Source: an uncultured Saprospiraceae bacterium
Lineage (GTDB): Bacteria > Bacteroidota > Bacteroidia > Chitinophagales > Saprospiraceae
Length of the DNA stretch: 40,706 bases
Direction of reading: 5' to 3'
Assembly (NCBI GenBank): GCA_938001865.1
Contig: CALLAW010000027.1
Span: forward strand, 1-40,706
This document shows positions 16,201-24,603 of the stretch, one piece after another. Each line of letters opens with the position of its first letter. The stretch's first letter is position 1. Made by a program: the position numbers and the translations under genes. A model generated the notes under the pieces. It saw only the letters and a list, made by a program, of their open reading frames with translations. It had not been told where the DNA came from and made no database searches.

Positions 16201-18487
16201 ATCCAGACCCCTCACTTACATCTACGGTAAATGCTCCCGTCTCATCACCTGCACAGTCAATATTGATAATATTGCTAATAGACACATCTACACCACCTGA
16301 TGTGGCTATGCTAAATTCAGTGAGAGCCTCACAGCCAAGTGTGTCTACTGCAGTAACGAGATAATCTCCCTCTGCCAAACCGTCAAAATACCCTGTATCA
16401 TTGGTGTCGCTGTCGAGAGTATAGGTGATAGGTGTATGTATAGAACTATTACTCAGAGTAGCTGAACCAAGCGTCGTACCGCCACACTCAGCTCCGATTA
16501 ACTCATCTATCGTCAAAATGTCCATTTCTGGATTCTCGATAATAAATGATGTGGTATCCATGCAATTATTTTCATCTATAGCTGTGATCAAGAATGTATC
16601 TGCATAGAGATTGACTAAGGTGTCAGTTGTAATGGTGAAGGTATCATACAGGTATGTAAATGTTGTATTGCCGCCACTAGGAGCCAGAATCAATTGGGCA
16701 GTACTATCTCCAAAGCATACAGGGGCGATAAGGCTATCTAGTAATAACTGTAGAGAGTCTGGCTGGGTCATGACCACTTTACTCGTATCAGTACACCCAT
16801 TGAAATCTTCTGCGTAGAATGTGAAGGTATCTTGTGGGAGATCAGCAAAAGATTTTGCTTCGACAATGGAACTATCTGGTAAGATCTGATAAGTAGACAC
16901 GAATCCAGTACCACCATCCGTATCAAGAGTAATACTACCGTCACTTCCTCCATAACAGCTGACACTGATAAGTGTATCTACTAAGAGATGTAACGTATCT
17001 GGTGCCTCTAATTCGAAGTCAACTAAGACTTGACAGCCTTCACTATCTACAACAGTGATGACATAATCACCTGCGGCCAATCCTCCTATATCGCTATCTG
17101 CAGTCATTTCTTGGCCTGGTACATCAAAGGTATAAAATCCGTTGCCACCACCGACTATAATGTCTACTTCTCCGTCTGATGCACCGATACACGACACATC
17201 TTCGAGTATAGTAACATGAGTGAAGAATTGATTAGGCTCTAAGATGTCTACTTCTATTTCTGTAGTATTGCCATCATTGTCTTCGACTAAGATTGTATAA
17301 TCACCTTCTTCTAAGTTGTCAAAGTATCCGTCTGAGTTGGACTCACCAGTCTCTTGGAGAGTGTAAGTATAAGGTGCTTCACCATCGTATGCCTCTACCT
17401 CTATGATACCATCAGTACCTCCGGGACAAGTCACATCTACAAAGTCTATAAGTTCTAACTCTAAGGTGATCGGGCTGATACCGTTGCCACATGCTGTATT
17501 AGACGAATTGCCAAGCGAAGACCTTGAAGTACTCAGGATAAGTTGCATGTAATCTGCTTGGTCTTTACTAAAGGAATTCATGCAATTGTCATCGACATAA
17601 TCCATATAATTCATGAACATATCGCCACTATTGACGCAACTCGGACTAGGATGATTTGGACAATTATAATTTTCATCAAATTGGAGTGGAGTGTCGTCCA
17701 TATTATCATCGGTGCCACAACCGCCACTCCCATTCCCCCAGACATGCCTAAGGCCCAAATAATGGCCAACTTCGTGGGTTGCTGTTCGTCCTAGGTTATA
17801 AGGAGCAAATGTTGCTTCTCCTGGACCTCCAAATGCTCCAGTCAATACCACCACACCGTCTTCTACAGGGTCAGGAAGACTCGACGTGGATGGTAAGTAA
17901 GCCCAGCCCAAAGGACCGATGTTAGGTACTACCCAGATATTGAGATAAGACGATCTATCCCATGTCGTGGCTTGCTTGACAGTATATTCGTTTGCTGTAA
18001 AGTTGCCATCATAGGCATATCGAGTGATTCCATCTGTATCATATCCTTCTGGATCCACAGAGGCAAGGCAAAATTCTATCTCTGGATCAGCCACGATGTC
18101 TACAAAGTCTGATGGGATATTACCAGCATCGGCGTTTTCTCTTCTGAAATCTTCATTGAGTACTTCGATCTGTGACTCTATCCTGTCGAGATCAATATTA
18201 GCTCCACTCCCTACGGGTAGACCAGTAGGGTGTATGACTATGACGTGTACAGCAATAGTTACTACAGAGCTCGACCTTTGGTGAGCTATTCTATTGGATT
18301 TGAAATCCAACATGCCTTCTTCGATCTCTTGTAAATAGCCGGGGTGAGTATTGGAGTATTCTTGCATTTTTTCATCAGAGTGACATCTAATGACATCTTG
18401 TGTAGATGCAATCTGAAGAGATGCAAATGAAAATACGGTAATGGCTATGATTCTAGATAGAAGAGAGATAGGGTATCTTAGTGCCAT
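13247..18487 (-). CDS. Giant secreted M43-type zinc metalloprotease with SprB repeats and T9SS domain
   Basis: The 1746-residue protein has an N-terminal signal peptide (LSRIIAITVFSFASLQIAS). A metalloprotease domain follows, with the zinc motif HEVGHYLGLRH at residues 238-248 and a Met-turn in FMNYMDYVDD, as in the pappalysin/M43 (cytophagalysin) family. From about residue 350 to 1580 there are some 16 SprB-like repeats of roughly 80 residues. Each opens with a C-x-G-x-x-x-G motif (for example VTCPGGTDG, DITCSGGSDG), has a GG/GN...Y..Y centre and ends in D-x-x-GC. A seventeenth unit lacks the cysteine. About 85 C-terminal residues (SINPNPVINTVNL onward) form a T9SS sorting domain. Expected place: the cell surface or outside. 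Repeats of this sort occur in SprB, the gliding adhesin; adhesion plus proteolysis is inference. Confidence 0.93.
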   Translation of the reverse strand: MALRYPISLLSRIIAITVFSFASLQIASTQDVIRCHSDEKMQEYSNTHPGYLQEIEEGMLDFKSNRIAHQRSSSVVTIAVHVIVIHPTGLPVGSGANIDLDRIESQIEVLNEDFRRENADAGNIPSDFVDIVADPEIEFCLASVDPEGYDTDGITRYAYDGNFTANEYTVKQATTWDRSSYLNIWVVPNIGPLGWAYLPSTSSLPDPVEDGVVVLTGAFGGPGEATFAPYNLGRTATHEVGHYLGLRHVWGNGSGGCGTDDNMDDTPLQFDENYNCPNHPSPSCVNSGDMFMNYMDYVDDNCMNSFSKDQADYMQLILSTSRSSLGNSSNTACGNGISPITLELELIDFVDVTCPGGTDGIIEVEAYDGEAPYTYTLQETGESNSDGYFDNLEEGDYTILVEDNDGNTTEIEVDILEPNQFFTHVTILEDVSCIGASDGEVDIIVGGGNGFYTFDVPGQEMTADSDIGGLAAGDYVITVVDSEGCQVLVDFELEAPDTLHLLVDTLISVSCYGGSDGSITLDTDGGTGFVSTYQILPDSSIVEAKSFADLPQDTFTFYAEDFNGCTDTSKVVMTQPDSLQLLLDSLIAPVCFGDSTAQLILAPSGGNTTFTYLYDTFTITTDTLVNLYADTFLITAIDENNCMDTTSFIIENPEMDILTIDELIGAECGGTTLGSATLSNSSIHTPITYTLDSDTNDTGYFDGLAEGDYLVTAVDTLGCEALTEFSIATSGGVDVSISNIINIDCAGDETGAFTVDVSEGSGYMYSIDGVNFQDDQSFTDLAAADYTVSVLDDEGCITESMITLTAPEPLGVTLVGKSDNICNGESNGEAQLELTGGSGMSVISINGEQGSLNPSDLIADIYTVVVTDENDCTATLTFTIDQPSPIEVISMSTTRSACLEDTGSISLEAIGGNGQLTYILNGAEQSQGQFDNLPSQVYTVSIRDEEGCTIEQLIEVEQSADIDIIINDIRNESCAGQDDGNIDFDVNGGTGIVTLELNQEEVTQEDLTNLSPGDYTLRTVDEVGCSDMIMFTIEEATPISMTLLSSDDITCSGGSDGRFEVSAQGGTGNYIYTSITGTNTDGVFTNLSDVNYDVTVTDENGCEATLMVSLDIPQAVELESYESAAPLCFGDNTASVSFIATGGNGNYTYSIAGQTDLNGTINNLNAGTFIVSIADSNGCEGSGEITIEDGPLLDLAIANQTALSCRGNSDASLILLANAGVEPYSFTIGSMNNSTGVFEGLSSGNYTALVTDDNGCSQAVLVEIADGVELEYTINTSPALCANNASGAATVSAINGNPPYEYTLDNTTNTTGQFDNLTAGDYPLEINDANGCITNGVLTIEESQTLMVSEVVIEDTRCHNTATGAFLLDVNGGTGDYMIEVDGQEIDGTEANMLTAGDYMVVITDSNGCSITESITINDAPLLEISIESADSPRCFGESNGQVELSAVGGTGAYTYSLGGETNMTGVFDNLASDLYAILVTDQNGCNVSDMIALDDPTPITVEIITQPVLCADGSDGSALIITEGGTGELAYSLENGIPQLESNFSTLEPNDYTVIVSDSNECSISSAFTIENTLPIDTVSIEVTSIDLDQGLPGQIVIEASGGMQPYRYALDGINFQESNTLEVMDAGNQTISIQDANDCIQTFDIIVNNYTRCEDVTIDQALDISINPNPVINTVNLVYCNSEEQTIRYSIFDDRGRYITGYDRLHPEGLITESIDVSGYPIGIYIIGISIDIKNFHYRFAKIE
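13530..17440 (-). repeat. SprB-like repeat array within the metalloprotease gene
   Basis: About 16 units of roughly 240 bp, plus one degenerate unit next to the C-terminal domain. They are recognisable as protein repeats (C-x-G-x-x-x-G start, GDYxxxVxDxxGC end) but are diverged at the DNA level, unlike the near-identical repeats at the left edge of the window. That suggests an old expansion. Confidence 0.85.
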
Positions 18488-18548
18488 CGTTTATGGATTA
18501 AATTAGTGTGATGTAAAAATATAATATTTTTTTAACGAATAGAAGCAC

Positions 18549-18579
18549 TTGATCTTCGTTTAAGAGAATAGTACATTTT
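18549..18579 (+). promoter_or_regulatory. Probable promoter of the DUF6794 gene
   Basis: TTG at 18549-18551 and TACATTTT at 18572-18579 are separated by 20 bp, close to the Bacteroidota -33/-7 consensus with one mismatch at the last base. The ATG at 18601 follows 21 bp later. The 113-bp spacer also has to serve the divergent metalloprotease gene, for which TATATTTT on the minus strand is a weaker candidate. Confidence 0.4.
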
Positions 18580-18600
18580 AAGACAAACAATCTCAATGAT

Positions 18601-19131
18601 ATGAATACCTATTTTAATTCTCTTCTGACGCTGACTTTCGTGCTAATTACGATTAATATGTACGGTCAATTTGGTCCCGACGGCGATCGAACAGTCCTGA
18701 CCAAAGCCGAAATAGACAAGCAATATCAACTCAACATCAAAAAGTCAAAAATAGATGGTGTCTATATACCGACTGACACTGATGATGCAATCAAGGAGAT
18801 CAAAGCTCTAGCTCCAGAAGAAGGGCTGAGCCAATTTGCAGAAATCTTAGATGAGAACGAAGCTGCTCGTAAGCTCTATTTTGGTCTGGGTCGTTGGATG
18901 GCAGTGAATTGGTCATTCTATGACGGCAGCAGATTGTCTCATGGTCTGAAAGAAAAAGGCATCGTACATCCTGATGATATGGTGATATACTTATTGACAG
19001 TATTGCATCGCGACTTGAATGGAATAAATGGTGATCATACAGACATCATCGAAGCTCTCGAGCAAAAAAGAAAGAAAATCGCTAGAGAATCGATCGACAA
19101 GGTAATCTCTACTGAAATCAAAAGAAAATAG
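18601..19131 (+). CDS. Secreted DUF6794-domain protein
   Basis: The 176-residue protein has a signal peptide (LLTLTFVLITINMYGQ). The rest resembles the DUF6794 family: VYIPTDTDDAIKEI, a central FGLGRWMAVNWSFYDGSRL and KGIVHPDDMVIYLLT, followed by LHRDLNG. The function of this family is unknown to me. No catalytic motif is obvious; conserved Trp, Arg and Asp residues suggest a binding domain. The C-terminus is strongly basic (EQKRKKIARESIDKV...KRK). It stands between the divergent metalloprotease gene and topA, 115 bp upstream of the latter on the same strand, with no evident functional connection. Confidence 0.75.
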   Translation: MNTYFNSLLTLTFVLITINMYGQFGPDGDRTVLTKAEIDKQYQLNIKKSKIDGVYIPTDTDDAIKEIKALAPEEGLSQFAEILDENEAARKLYFGLGRWMAVNWSFYDGSRLSHGLKEKGIVHPDDMVIYLLTVLHRDLNGINGDHTDIIEALEQKRKKIARESIDKVISTEIKRK

Positions 19132-19171
19132 ATCATATTGTAATTGAGACTAATATTTTTTAATCTTTGTG

Positions 19172-19195
19172 GTGCAATTCTAATTGTAGTTGCAC
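19172..19195. other. Inverted repeat upstream of topA
   Basis: GTGCAA (19172-19177) and TTGCAC (19190-19195) are inverted arms with a 12-nt spacer, about 50 bp before the topA start. It could be a protein-binding site in the leader or a weak RNA hairpin. A near match to the -7 box (AATCTTTG) lies just before it. Confidence 0.25.
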
Positions 19196-19246
19196 TGTTA
19201 TCTAAGTAGAATAACGGAATACAAATCAAAGATTAAAGAAAACCTA

Positions 19247-21820
19247 ATGGCTAAGAAGCTACTGATCGTTGAGTCACCTGCAAAGGCAAAAACAATAGAA
19301 AAATACCTAGATGGAGACTTTGTCGTAAAGTCAAGTTATGGTCACATTAGAGACCTTGACAAAGGTAAAAAAGGTGTCCAAATTGAAGAAATGTTTGAGC
19401 CGAGCTACGTCGTTTCTCCAGAGAAAGAAAGGGTAGTAAAGGAGCTCAAGACAGCAACCAAAAAAGCAAGTGAAGTCTGGCTAGCGACCGATGAAGATCG
19501 TGAAGGTGAAGCAATCTCATGGCACCTTTGCGAAGTACTCGGTCTCGACGAAAACACAACTAAACGAATTGTATTTAGAGAAATCACAAAACCAGCAATC
19601 CAAAAGGCTGTCCTCAGTCCACGACTGGTAGATAAGAACTTAGTCGATGCACAACAAGCTAGACGGATTCTTGATCGTCTCGTGGGATTTGAACTCTCAG
19701 AGGTGCTCTGGCGTAAGGTGAGAAATAAACTCAGTGCAGGTAGAGTCCAGTCAGTAGCAGTAAAGTTGATCGTGGATAAAGAACGTGAGATACTGAGTCA
19801 CCAACGTACTGCTTACTTCAAGGTCAATGCAATATTTAATGTCACAGCAAGTAATGGAAGAGTCGCCGAACTCAAAGCAGAACTCAAGCGACGTATAGAG
19901 ACATTCGATGATGCTCAAGAGTTTGTCAATTCTTGTAATGGTGCAACATTTACAATAGATGATATCACCGTCAAACCTCTCAAAAGAAAACCAGCGGCAC
20001 CATTTACAACTTCTACACTCCAGCAAGATGCAAGTAGAAAACTGGGATTTGCCGTAAGGCGGACAATGTCTGCAGCTCAGAAACTCTATGAACAAGGACA
20101 TATTACTTATATGCGGACCGACTCTATCTCACTGAGTACCTCTGCAATGGAGAATATCGCCAATGAAATCAAGAGTAGCTACGGAGATAATTACTCTAAT
20201 CCTAGAGTATACAAGTCTAAGAAAAAAGATGCCCAAGAGGCTCACGAAGCAATCAGACCGACCAATGTCGAGAATCATACTGTAGGCGGCGACAGCGATA
20301 TGGTCAAGCTCTATAGTCTCATCTGGAAGCGAGCTATCGCAAGTCAAATGGCAGAGGCGATAATCGAGAAAACTACTGTCAAAATTGGAATTTCTACACG
20401 ACCAGATGATAAGTTGCAAGCTGAGGGTGAAGTGGTAAAGTTTGATGGATTCCTTAAGGTATACATGGAGTCTACAGATGATGATGGAGACTCGACATCT
20501 AAGTCTATGCTGCCACCGCTTACCAAAGGACAAGCACTTGATATCAATCAGCTCAGAGCAGCCGAGAGATATACGAGACCTACTGCAAGATACACTGAGG
20601 CAAGCCTCGTAAAAAAACTGGAAGAACTCAGTATCGGTAGACCGTCAACGTATGCTCCTACAGTGACCAAGATTATGGATCCCAATAGAGGATATGTCAC
20701 GAAAGAAAGTAGAGAAGGAGAGATGGTGACAAGTCGTGTAATTACTCTATCAAATCGCAATGTTGCCAATGAAACCATAGAGGAGAGATTTGGATCTACA
20801 TCCAACAGACTCTATGCCTCAGACTTAGGAATGGTCGTTAGTGATTTCTTAGCGAAACACTTCCCTGAGATAATGGATTACAACTTCACTGCGAGCATCG
20901 AAGAGAAGCTGGATAATGTCGCTAATGGATCAGAGAAATGGAAAGAAATGCTCGGATCCTTCTATCATCCATTCCATAAGGATGTCGAGGATACTCTCGA
21001 AAATGCAGAAAGAGCCAAAGGGAGAAGAGAACTAGGTAAAGATCCAGAGACTGGTCATACGGTAATGGTACAGATGCTCAGATACGGGCCAGTAGTCCAA
21101 ATTGGGACAAGAGAAGAAGTAGGTGAGGAAGGTAAGCCCAAATTTGCAAGCTTAAGAAAAGGGCAAAATCTTGAAACAATCGACTTTGAGACCGCTATGG
21201 ATCTCTTCCAGTTGCCTAAAGATCTAGGCGTCTACGATGAGATGCCTGTATCAGTGGGGATTGGAAGGTTTGGGCCTTATGTCAAACATGGTGATGCATA
21301 TGTGTCAATCGGTAGAGGGACAGATCCCCTCGAAGTTACACTAGACAATGCAATCGAACTCATCGAAATCAAGAGAAAAGAAGATGCTCCTGTAGCGACT
21401 TACAAAGGAGATCCAGTTACCAAAGGAAAAGGAAGATTTGGACCATTCCTCAAATATCAATCTTACTTCGTCAATATCCCCAAAAGAATAGACCCAGATA
21501 ATATCACTCAAGAGGAGATGTTTGAACTCATCGAAAAGAAATTAGAGAAAGAGGCCAATCGATACATCATGCAGTGGCCAGAAGAGAAATTAGCTCTAGA
21601 AAATGGAAGATGGGGACCATTTATCCGACATAAAAAGAAGTCCATCAAACTGCCTAGAAAGAAAGACGGTGAACGGATGCAACAGGAAGATCTTGCTGAT
21701 GTGACACTTGATCAAGTCAAAAATTGGGTAGAGTTAGAAGCTCCAGGGACATTCAAAAAGAAAGCTCCTGCCAAAAAGAAGAAAGCAGCAGCAAAGAAGA
21801 AGTCAACAACTAAAAAGTAA
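19247..21820 (+). CDS. topA: DNA topoisomerase I
   Basis: TopA relaxes negative supercoils by cutting and rejoining one strand. I chose the ATG at 19247 (MAKKLLIVESPAKAKTIEKY, 857 residues) over the in-frame ATG at 19190, because the Toprim domain begins right at this point in the family. Toprim acidic residues are in LATDEDREGEAISWHL. The catalytic tyrosine is Tyr288 in HITYMRTDS, and SIGRPSTYAPTV is also present. Instead of four-cysteine zinc ribbons the C-terminus has TopA repeats lacking cysteines (GRFGPYVKHGDAYVSIGRG, GRFGPFLKYQSYF, GRWGPFIRH), as in other Bacteroidota. It ends in a Lys/Ala-rich tail (KKKAAAKKKSTTKK) that probably binds DNA non-specifically. The gene appears monocistronic. 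Confidence 0.95.
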   Translation: MAKKLLIVESPAKAKTIEKYLDGDFVVKSSYGHIRDLDKGKKGVQIEEMFEPSYVVSPEKERVVKELKTATKKASEVWLATDEDREGEAISWHLCEVLGLDENTTKRIVFREITKPAIQKAVLSPRLVDKNLVDAQQARRILDRLVGFELSEVLWRKVRNKLSAGRVQSVAVKLIVDKEREILSHQRTAYFKVNAIFNVTASNGRVAELKAELKRRIETFDDAQEFVNSCNGATFTIDDITVKPLKRKPAAPFTTSTLQQDASRKLGFAVRRTMSAAQKLYEQGHITYMRTDSISLSTSAMENIANEIKSSYGDNYSNPRVYKSKKKDAQEAHEAIRPTNVENHTVGGDSDMVKLYSLIWKRAIASQMAEAIIEKTTVKIGISTRPDDKLQAEGEVVKFDGFLKVYMESTDDDGDSTSKSMLPPLTKGQALDINQLRAAERYTRPTARYTEASLVKKLEELSIGRPSTYAPTVTKIMDPNRGYVTKESREGEMVTSRVITLSNRNVANETIEERFGSTSNRLYASDLGMVVSDFLAKHFPEIMDYNFTASIEEKLDNVANGSEKWKEMLGSFYHPFHKDVEDTLENAERAKGRRELGKDPETGHTVMVQMLRYGPVVQIGTREEVGEEGKPKFASLRKGQNLETIDFETAMDLFQLPKDLGVYDEMPVSVGIGRFGPYVKHGDAYVSIGRGTDPLEVTLDNAIELIEIKRKEDAPVATYKGDPVTKGKGRFGPFLKYQSYFVNIPKRIDPDNITQEEMFELIEKKLEKEANRYIMQWPEEKLALENGRWGPFIRHKKKSIKLPRKKDGERMQQEDLADVTLDQVKNWVELEAPGTFKKKAPAKKKKAAAKKKSTTKK

Positions 21821-21939
21821 CCCCTAGGCTTTAATTCAAAAATAGATTAATGTAATCTAGGTGTATTACACTGAAATCTTAGAACTACAGAAACGAATAG
21901 CTCGTCACTTGTCTTAGATTGTTATGACTTTAGATTTTG

Positions 21940-22304
21940 CTAGTTGGTTTTTGTCCTAGTGAAATGCTCTACCACTGTTTGTCTTTGATACTGCTGCAAT
22001 CTTCTCTGTGAGACGTAACTCTTTTCTCTCAATAGAGAGATGTATCCATACTTTATGTTTTCAAACTCTTCTAGATAGCTGTTGGTTTCTCCTTGGTAAA
22101 TGTCTAAATAGATGAATGGAGTAACTTGGTGACCGCTAGTTGTAATGATTCCCCATTTTCCATTGGACTTATGATTTCCGACGGGAGTAACTCGCCATTT
22201 ATTTCTCTAAATTTAACATCATCATATTCAAAGGTTGGAGATACAGTATGTATGGAATCTTCGTGTATGAGATAGCGCCTATTGTTTGCACCTCTTAGAT
22301 TAGA
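21940..22304 (-). pseudogene. Frameshifted remnant of a WG-repeat protein
   Basis: The 525-bp gap between topA and lpxB holds no intact gene, but translating the minus strand gives two adjoining pieces in different frames. From 22304 one frame reads RRYLIHEDS...EYDDVKFREINGELL and then loses sense and stops. From about 22190 the neighbouring frame reads PVGNHKSNGKWGIITTSG, then HQVTPFIYLDI, and runs to a TAG at 21942-21940. Joined, they give EINGELLPVGN...GKWGIITTSG, the form of a WG (KWG) repeat, in which a Gly-Lys-Trp-Gly core is followed by a YD-type motif. The upstream limit is a stop codon at 22307-22305 and I see no start. It looks like the decayed 3' end of a gene. The first 120 bp after topA (21821-21939) hold nothing I can name except a weak 6-bp inverted repeat at 21851-21870. 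Confidence 0.7.
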
Positions 22305-22345
22305 CTAGAGAGAGACACTGATTGGGACAAAAAAAGTAGTTTTCA

Positions 22346-23434
22346 TCAAGTCCTGTATAACTCATAGATCCTACTCACTAATGCGTCAAAGGGTTGTGAG
22401 TCTGTCGCTAAAGTAGAAGTGATTTCTCGATAATCATTTGTGATTTGGATGTGATTGTTTTCGATGTTATTCATTTCATGCTTCAGATTGGGTAGAGTGG
22501 CGTCATTTTGGATAAGTTCTGTGATGACTGGTCGATTTGCTAGTATGTTGACGAGAGAGATATATTGAATCTTAACAAGACGCTTTGCGATTTGATAAGA
22601 TATAGGATTTGCTTTGTATATCACCACTTGAGGGACTTCAAAGAGCATCGCTTCGAGTGTCGCTGTCCCACTTGCGATGACACCAGATTTGGCTCTATTA
22701 AGAGCTGCCCAACTGTCCGATGTGAACATGATATTACTTGGTATCTCTTGATTGCAAAGTGACCTGACTTTGGCTGGAGTAAATCCTTGAGCTAGAGGTA
22801 AGATGAACTGTTCGCTTTGGCATGATGTCGCATAATCGTACATAAGACTGAGATGTCTTTTCAATTCTTGTGTCCTGCTACCAGGCATGAGTATGATTGC
22901 ATCTTTCTTGACTGGATTATCTATACGGTACTTTTGGATACGATATGCAAGGGGATTTCCTAAGTAAGTAGCCTTGACTCCAAATTTTGAAAAATATTGA
23001 ACCTCAAATGGAAAGATCACAAAGAGATGATCTATTGCTTGTTTCATTTTCTGTACCCTTGACTCTTTCCATGCCCATACCTTGGGTGAGATATACCACA
23101 CTGTATGATAATCCTGAGACTTAGCCCACTCTGCGATACGTAGGTTGAAGCCCGGATAATCAATGAATAGAATGATGTCAGGGTCAAATGCTTTAATGTC
23201 AGTCTTGCAGAGATTAATGTTTGCTCTGATTTTTCGAAGATTCTTTACAACTTCGATAAATCCCATGTATGCTGTATCTCTGATATGCTTTACGATATGT
23301 GGCGACTCTGAGAGCATCGCATCACCGCCCCAATATCTCACATCACAGTGTACATCTTTAGCCTTAAGACTCTTGATGATCTGGGCTCCATACCAATCTC
23401 CTGATGCCTCTCCTGTGATGATATACACTCTCAT
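22346..23434 (-). CDS. lpxB: Lipid-A-disaccharide synthase
   Basis: LpxB joins UDP-2,3-diacylglucosamine and lipid X to form the lipid A disaccharide at the inner membrane. The 362-residue protein has the family opening MRVYIITGEASGDWYGA, then MGFIEVVKNL, FIDYPGFNLRIA, WYISPKVWAWKESRV, the donor-binding LMPGSRTQELKRHL, and VIASGTATLEAMLFEVPQVV. Length fits the family (about 370-380). It follows a small membrane-protein gene after 12 bp and surE further upstream, suggesting a three-gene unit. Co-occurrence of surE and lpxB is common in Bacteroidota (from memory). Its presence shows a lipid A-based outer membrane. Confidence 0.95.
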   Translation of the reverse strand: MRVYIITGEASGDWYGAQIIKSLKAKDVHCDVRYWGGDAMLSESPHIVKHIRDTAYMGFIEVVKNLRKIRANINLCKTDIKAFDPDIILFIDYPGFNLRIAEWAKSQDYHTVWYISPKVWAWKESRVQKMKQAIDHLFVIFPFEVQYFSKFGVKATYLGNPLAYRIQKYRIDNPVKKDAIILMPGSRTQELKRHLSLMYDYATSCQSEQFILPLAQGFTPAKVRSLCNQEIPSNIMFTSDSWAALNRAKSGVIASGTATLEAMLFEVPQVVIYKANPISYQIAKRLVKIQYISLVNILANRPVITELIQNDATLPNLKHEMNNIENNHIQITNDYREITSTLATDSQPFDALVSRIYELYRT

Positions 23435-23446
23435 GTAAGTTTTTGT

Positions 23447-23755
23447 TTATTGACTGAGATACAAGACGCCATAATACTTATAGACCCAAAATCCAATGTA
23501 AAGTAATGTGGGTATGATGATTCCTCTCATCGAGTCAGTCCACCGTTTTCGATTGAAGAGATTGAATGGGATCAAGACAGTACAGATAGATAGGAGGTAG
23601 ACAGTCCTAGCTCTATTGGACATCCCCATCCCAGTTGCTCCATCCATAACACCAGCTGAGATAAGCATGTCAAAGATACCTGTGATCACCATATAACCAA
23701 GGACTGGGATGATACATCCTACGACGAAACCCGTTAAGAAACTATCTTTTTCCAT
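23447..23755 (-). CDS. Small membrane protein between surE and lpxB
   Basis: The 102-residue protein is mostly hydrophobic, with three predicted transmembrane segments: about 7-30 (FLTGFVVGCIIPVLGYMVI), 50-65 (TVYLLSICTVLIPFNLF) and 76-96 (GIIIPTLLYIGFWVYKYYG). A basic patch (NRKRWTDSMR) separates the last two. I do not recognise a family. It sits 22 bp behind surE and 12 bp ahead of lpxB, so it is almost certainly co-transcribed. Its position suggests a role in envelope biogenesis, but nothing in the sequence states one. Confidence 0.75.
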   Translation of the reverse strand: MEKDSFLTGFVVGCIIPVLGYMVITGIFDMLISAGVMDGATGMGMSNRARTVYLLSICTVLIPFNLFNRKRWTDSMRGIIIPTLLYIGFWVYKYYGVLYLSQ

Positions 23756-23777
23756 TTATTGATTTTGTGAGTTGTGG

Positions 23778-24545
23778 TTACTTTGAGTTGAGGTGAGAGA
23801 GAGATTTGATTTCTTGATAGACTGTAAGATCATGACTGGAAGGGACTACTGAGACGTAACCATTAGCTAATGCATTGAGATCACTATTGATCGATGCATG
23901 ATCTTTATTGACAAACTTGCCAGCTAGCCAGTAATATTTGCCTCCTCTGGGATCTTCACTCATCTGATAATCTTCTACCCACTGACCACTTCCTTGCTGA
24001 CAGACTTTGACACCCTTAATCTCATGGATGGGAAGTTTAGGGATGTTGACATTGAGTAAGGCTGGTGGTTTTTCTTTGCCCAATATTATGGATGTCAATA
24101 TCTTCCTGACAATCTGCTGACTCGGATCAAAGTTAGCATCGGCGTCATAGTCTTCTAGAGAGAATCCTATAGAAGGGATCCCATCAATGCTCGCCTCCAT
24201 GGCTGCTGACATCGTACCTGAGTAGATAATATTGATACTTGCATTAGACCCATGATTAATTCCCGATAGGCAAAAGTCAATTTCATTCTCTTTGAATATA
24301 ATATTCTTTGCTAGCTTGACACAATCTGTCGGAGTGCCATCACATGCATATGCCTCTATGCCTGTAAAGACATTTGACGATTTGAGTCTAAGTGGTTGAT
24401 AGAGGGTGATGGAGTTACTTTGTGCTGATTGTGGGGAGTCTGGTGCAACGACTGTCACTGTTCCGAATTCTTTGGCTACTTCTACAAGGGCTGCGATACC
24501 TTTTGCAGTGATTCCATCATCGTTTGATACTAATATATTTGGCAT
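23778..24545 (-). CDS. surE: 5'/3'-nucleotidase SurE
   Basis: SurE is a metal-dependent phosphatase acting on nucleoside monophosphates and some polyphosphates. The 255-residue protein opens with ILVSNDDGITAKGI, whose Asp-Asp pair binds the metal. It continues with VVAPDSPQSAQSNSIT (conserved Ser/Asn at the metal site), CDGTPTDCVKLA and the hallmark SGINHGSNASINIIYSGT. The length is normal (about 250). It leads the surE/small membrane protein/lpxB unit. An in-frame start and the conserved N-terminus place the start firmly at 24545. Confidence 0.95.
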   Translation of the reverse strand: MPNILVSNDDGITAKGIAALVEVAKEFGTVTVVAPDSPQSAQSNSITLYQPLRLKSSNVFTGIEAYACDGTPTDCVKLAKNIIFKENEIDFCLSGINHGSNASINIIYSGTMSAAMEASIDGIPSIGFSLEDYDADANFDPSQQIVRKILTSIILGKEKPPALLNVNIPKLPIHEIKGVKVCQQGSGQWVEDYQMSEDPRGGKYYWLAGKFVNKDHASINSDLNALANGYVSVVPSSHDLTVYQEIKSLSHLNSK

Positions 24546-24576
24546 AGAGCAAAATTACAATTTAATTCATCTCTCT

Positions 24577-24602
24577 ATTGATTAACTGATGATTTAATCA
24601 AT
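24577..24602. other. 9-bp perfect inverted repeat upstream of surE
   Basis: ATTGATTAA (24577-24585) and TTAATCAAT (24594-24602) are perfect inverted arms around an 8-nt loop, 32 bp before the surE start. It may be an operator or part of the transcription boundary between the parAB cluster and surE. It is AT-rich, so chance is not excluded. Confidence 0.35.
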
Positions 24603-24603
24603 T

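Noticed and set aside
14535-17794. Several plus-strand frames of 60-83 codons inside the SprB-repeat gene
   Set aside because: They are antisense to a continuous 1746-codon gene and arise from the repetitive codon pattern.
19190-19246. In-frame 19-codon extension of topA
   Set aside because: The Toprim domain starts at the ATG at 19247 and the extension covers the probable leader and inverted repeat.
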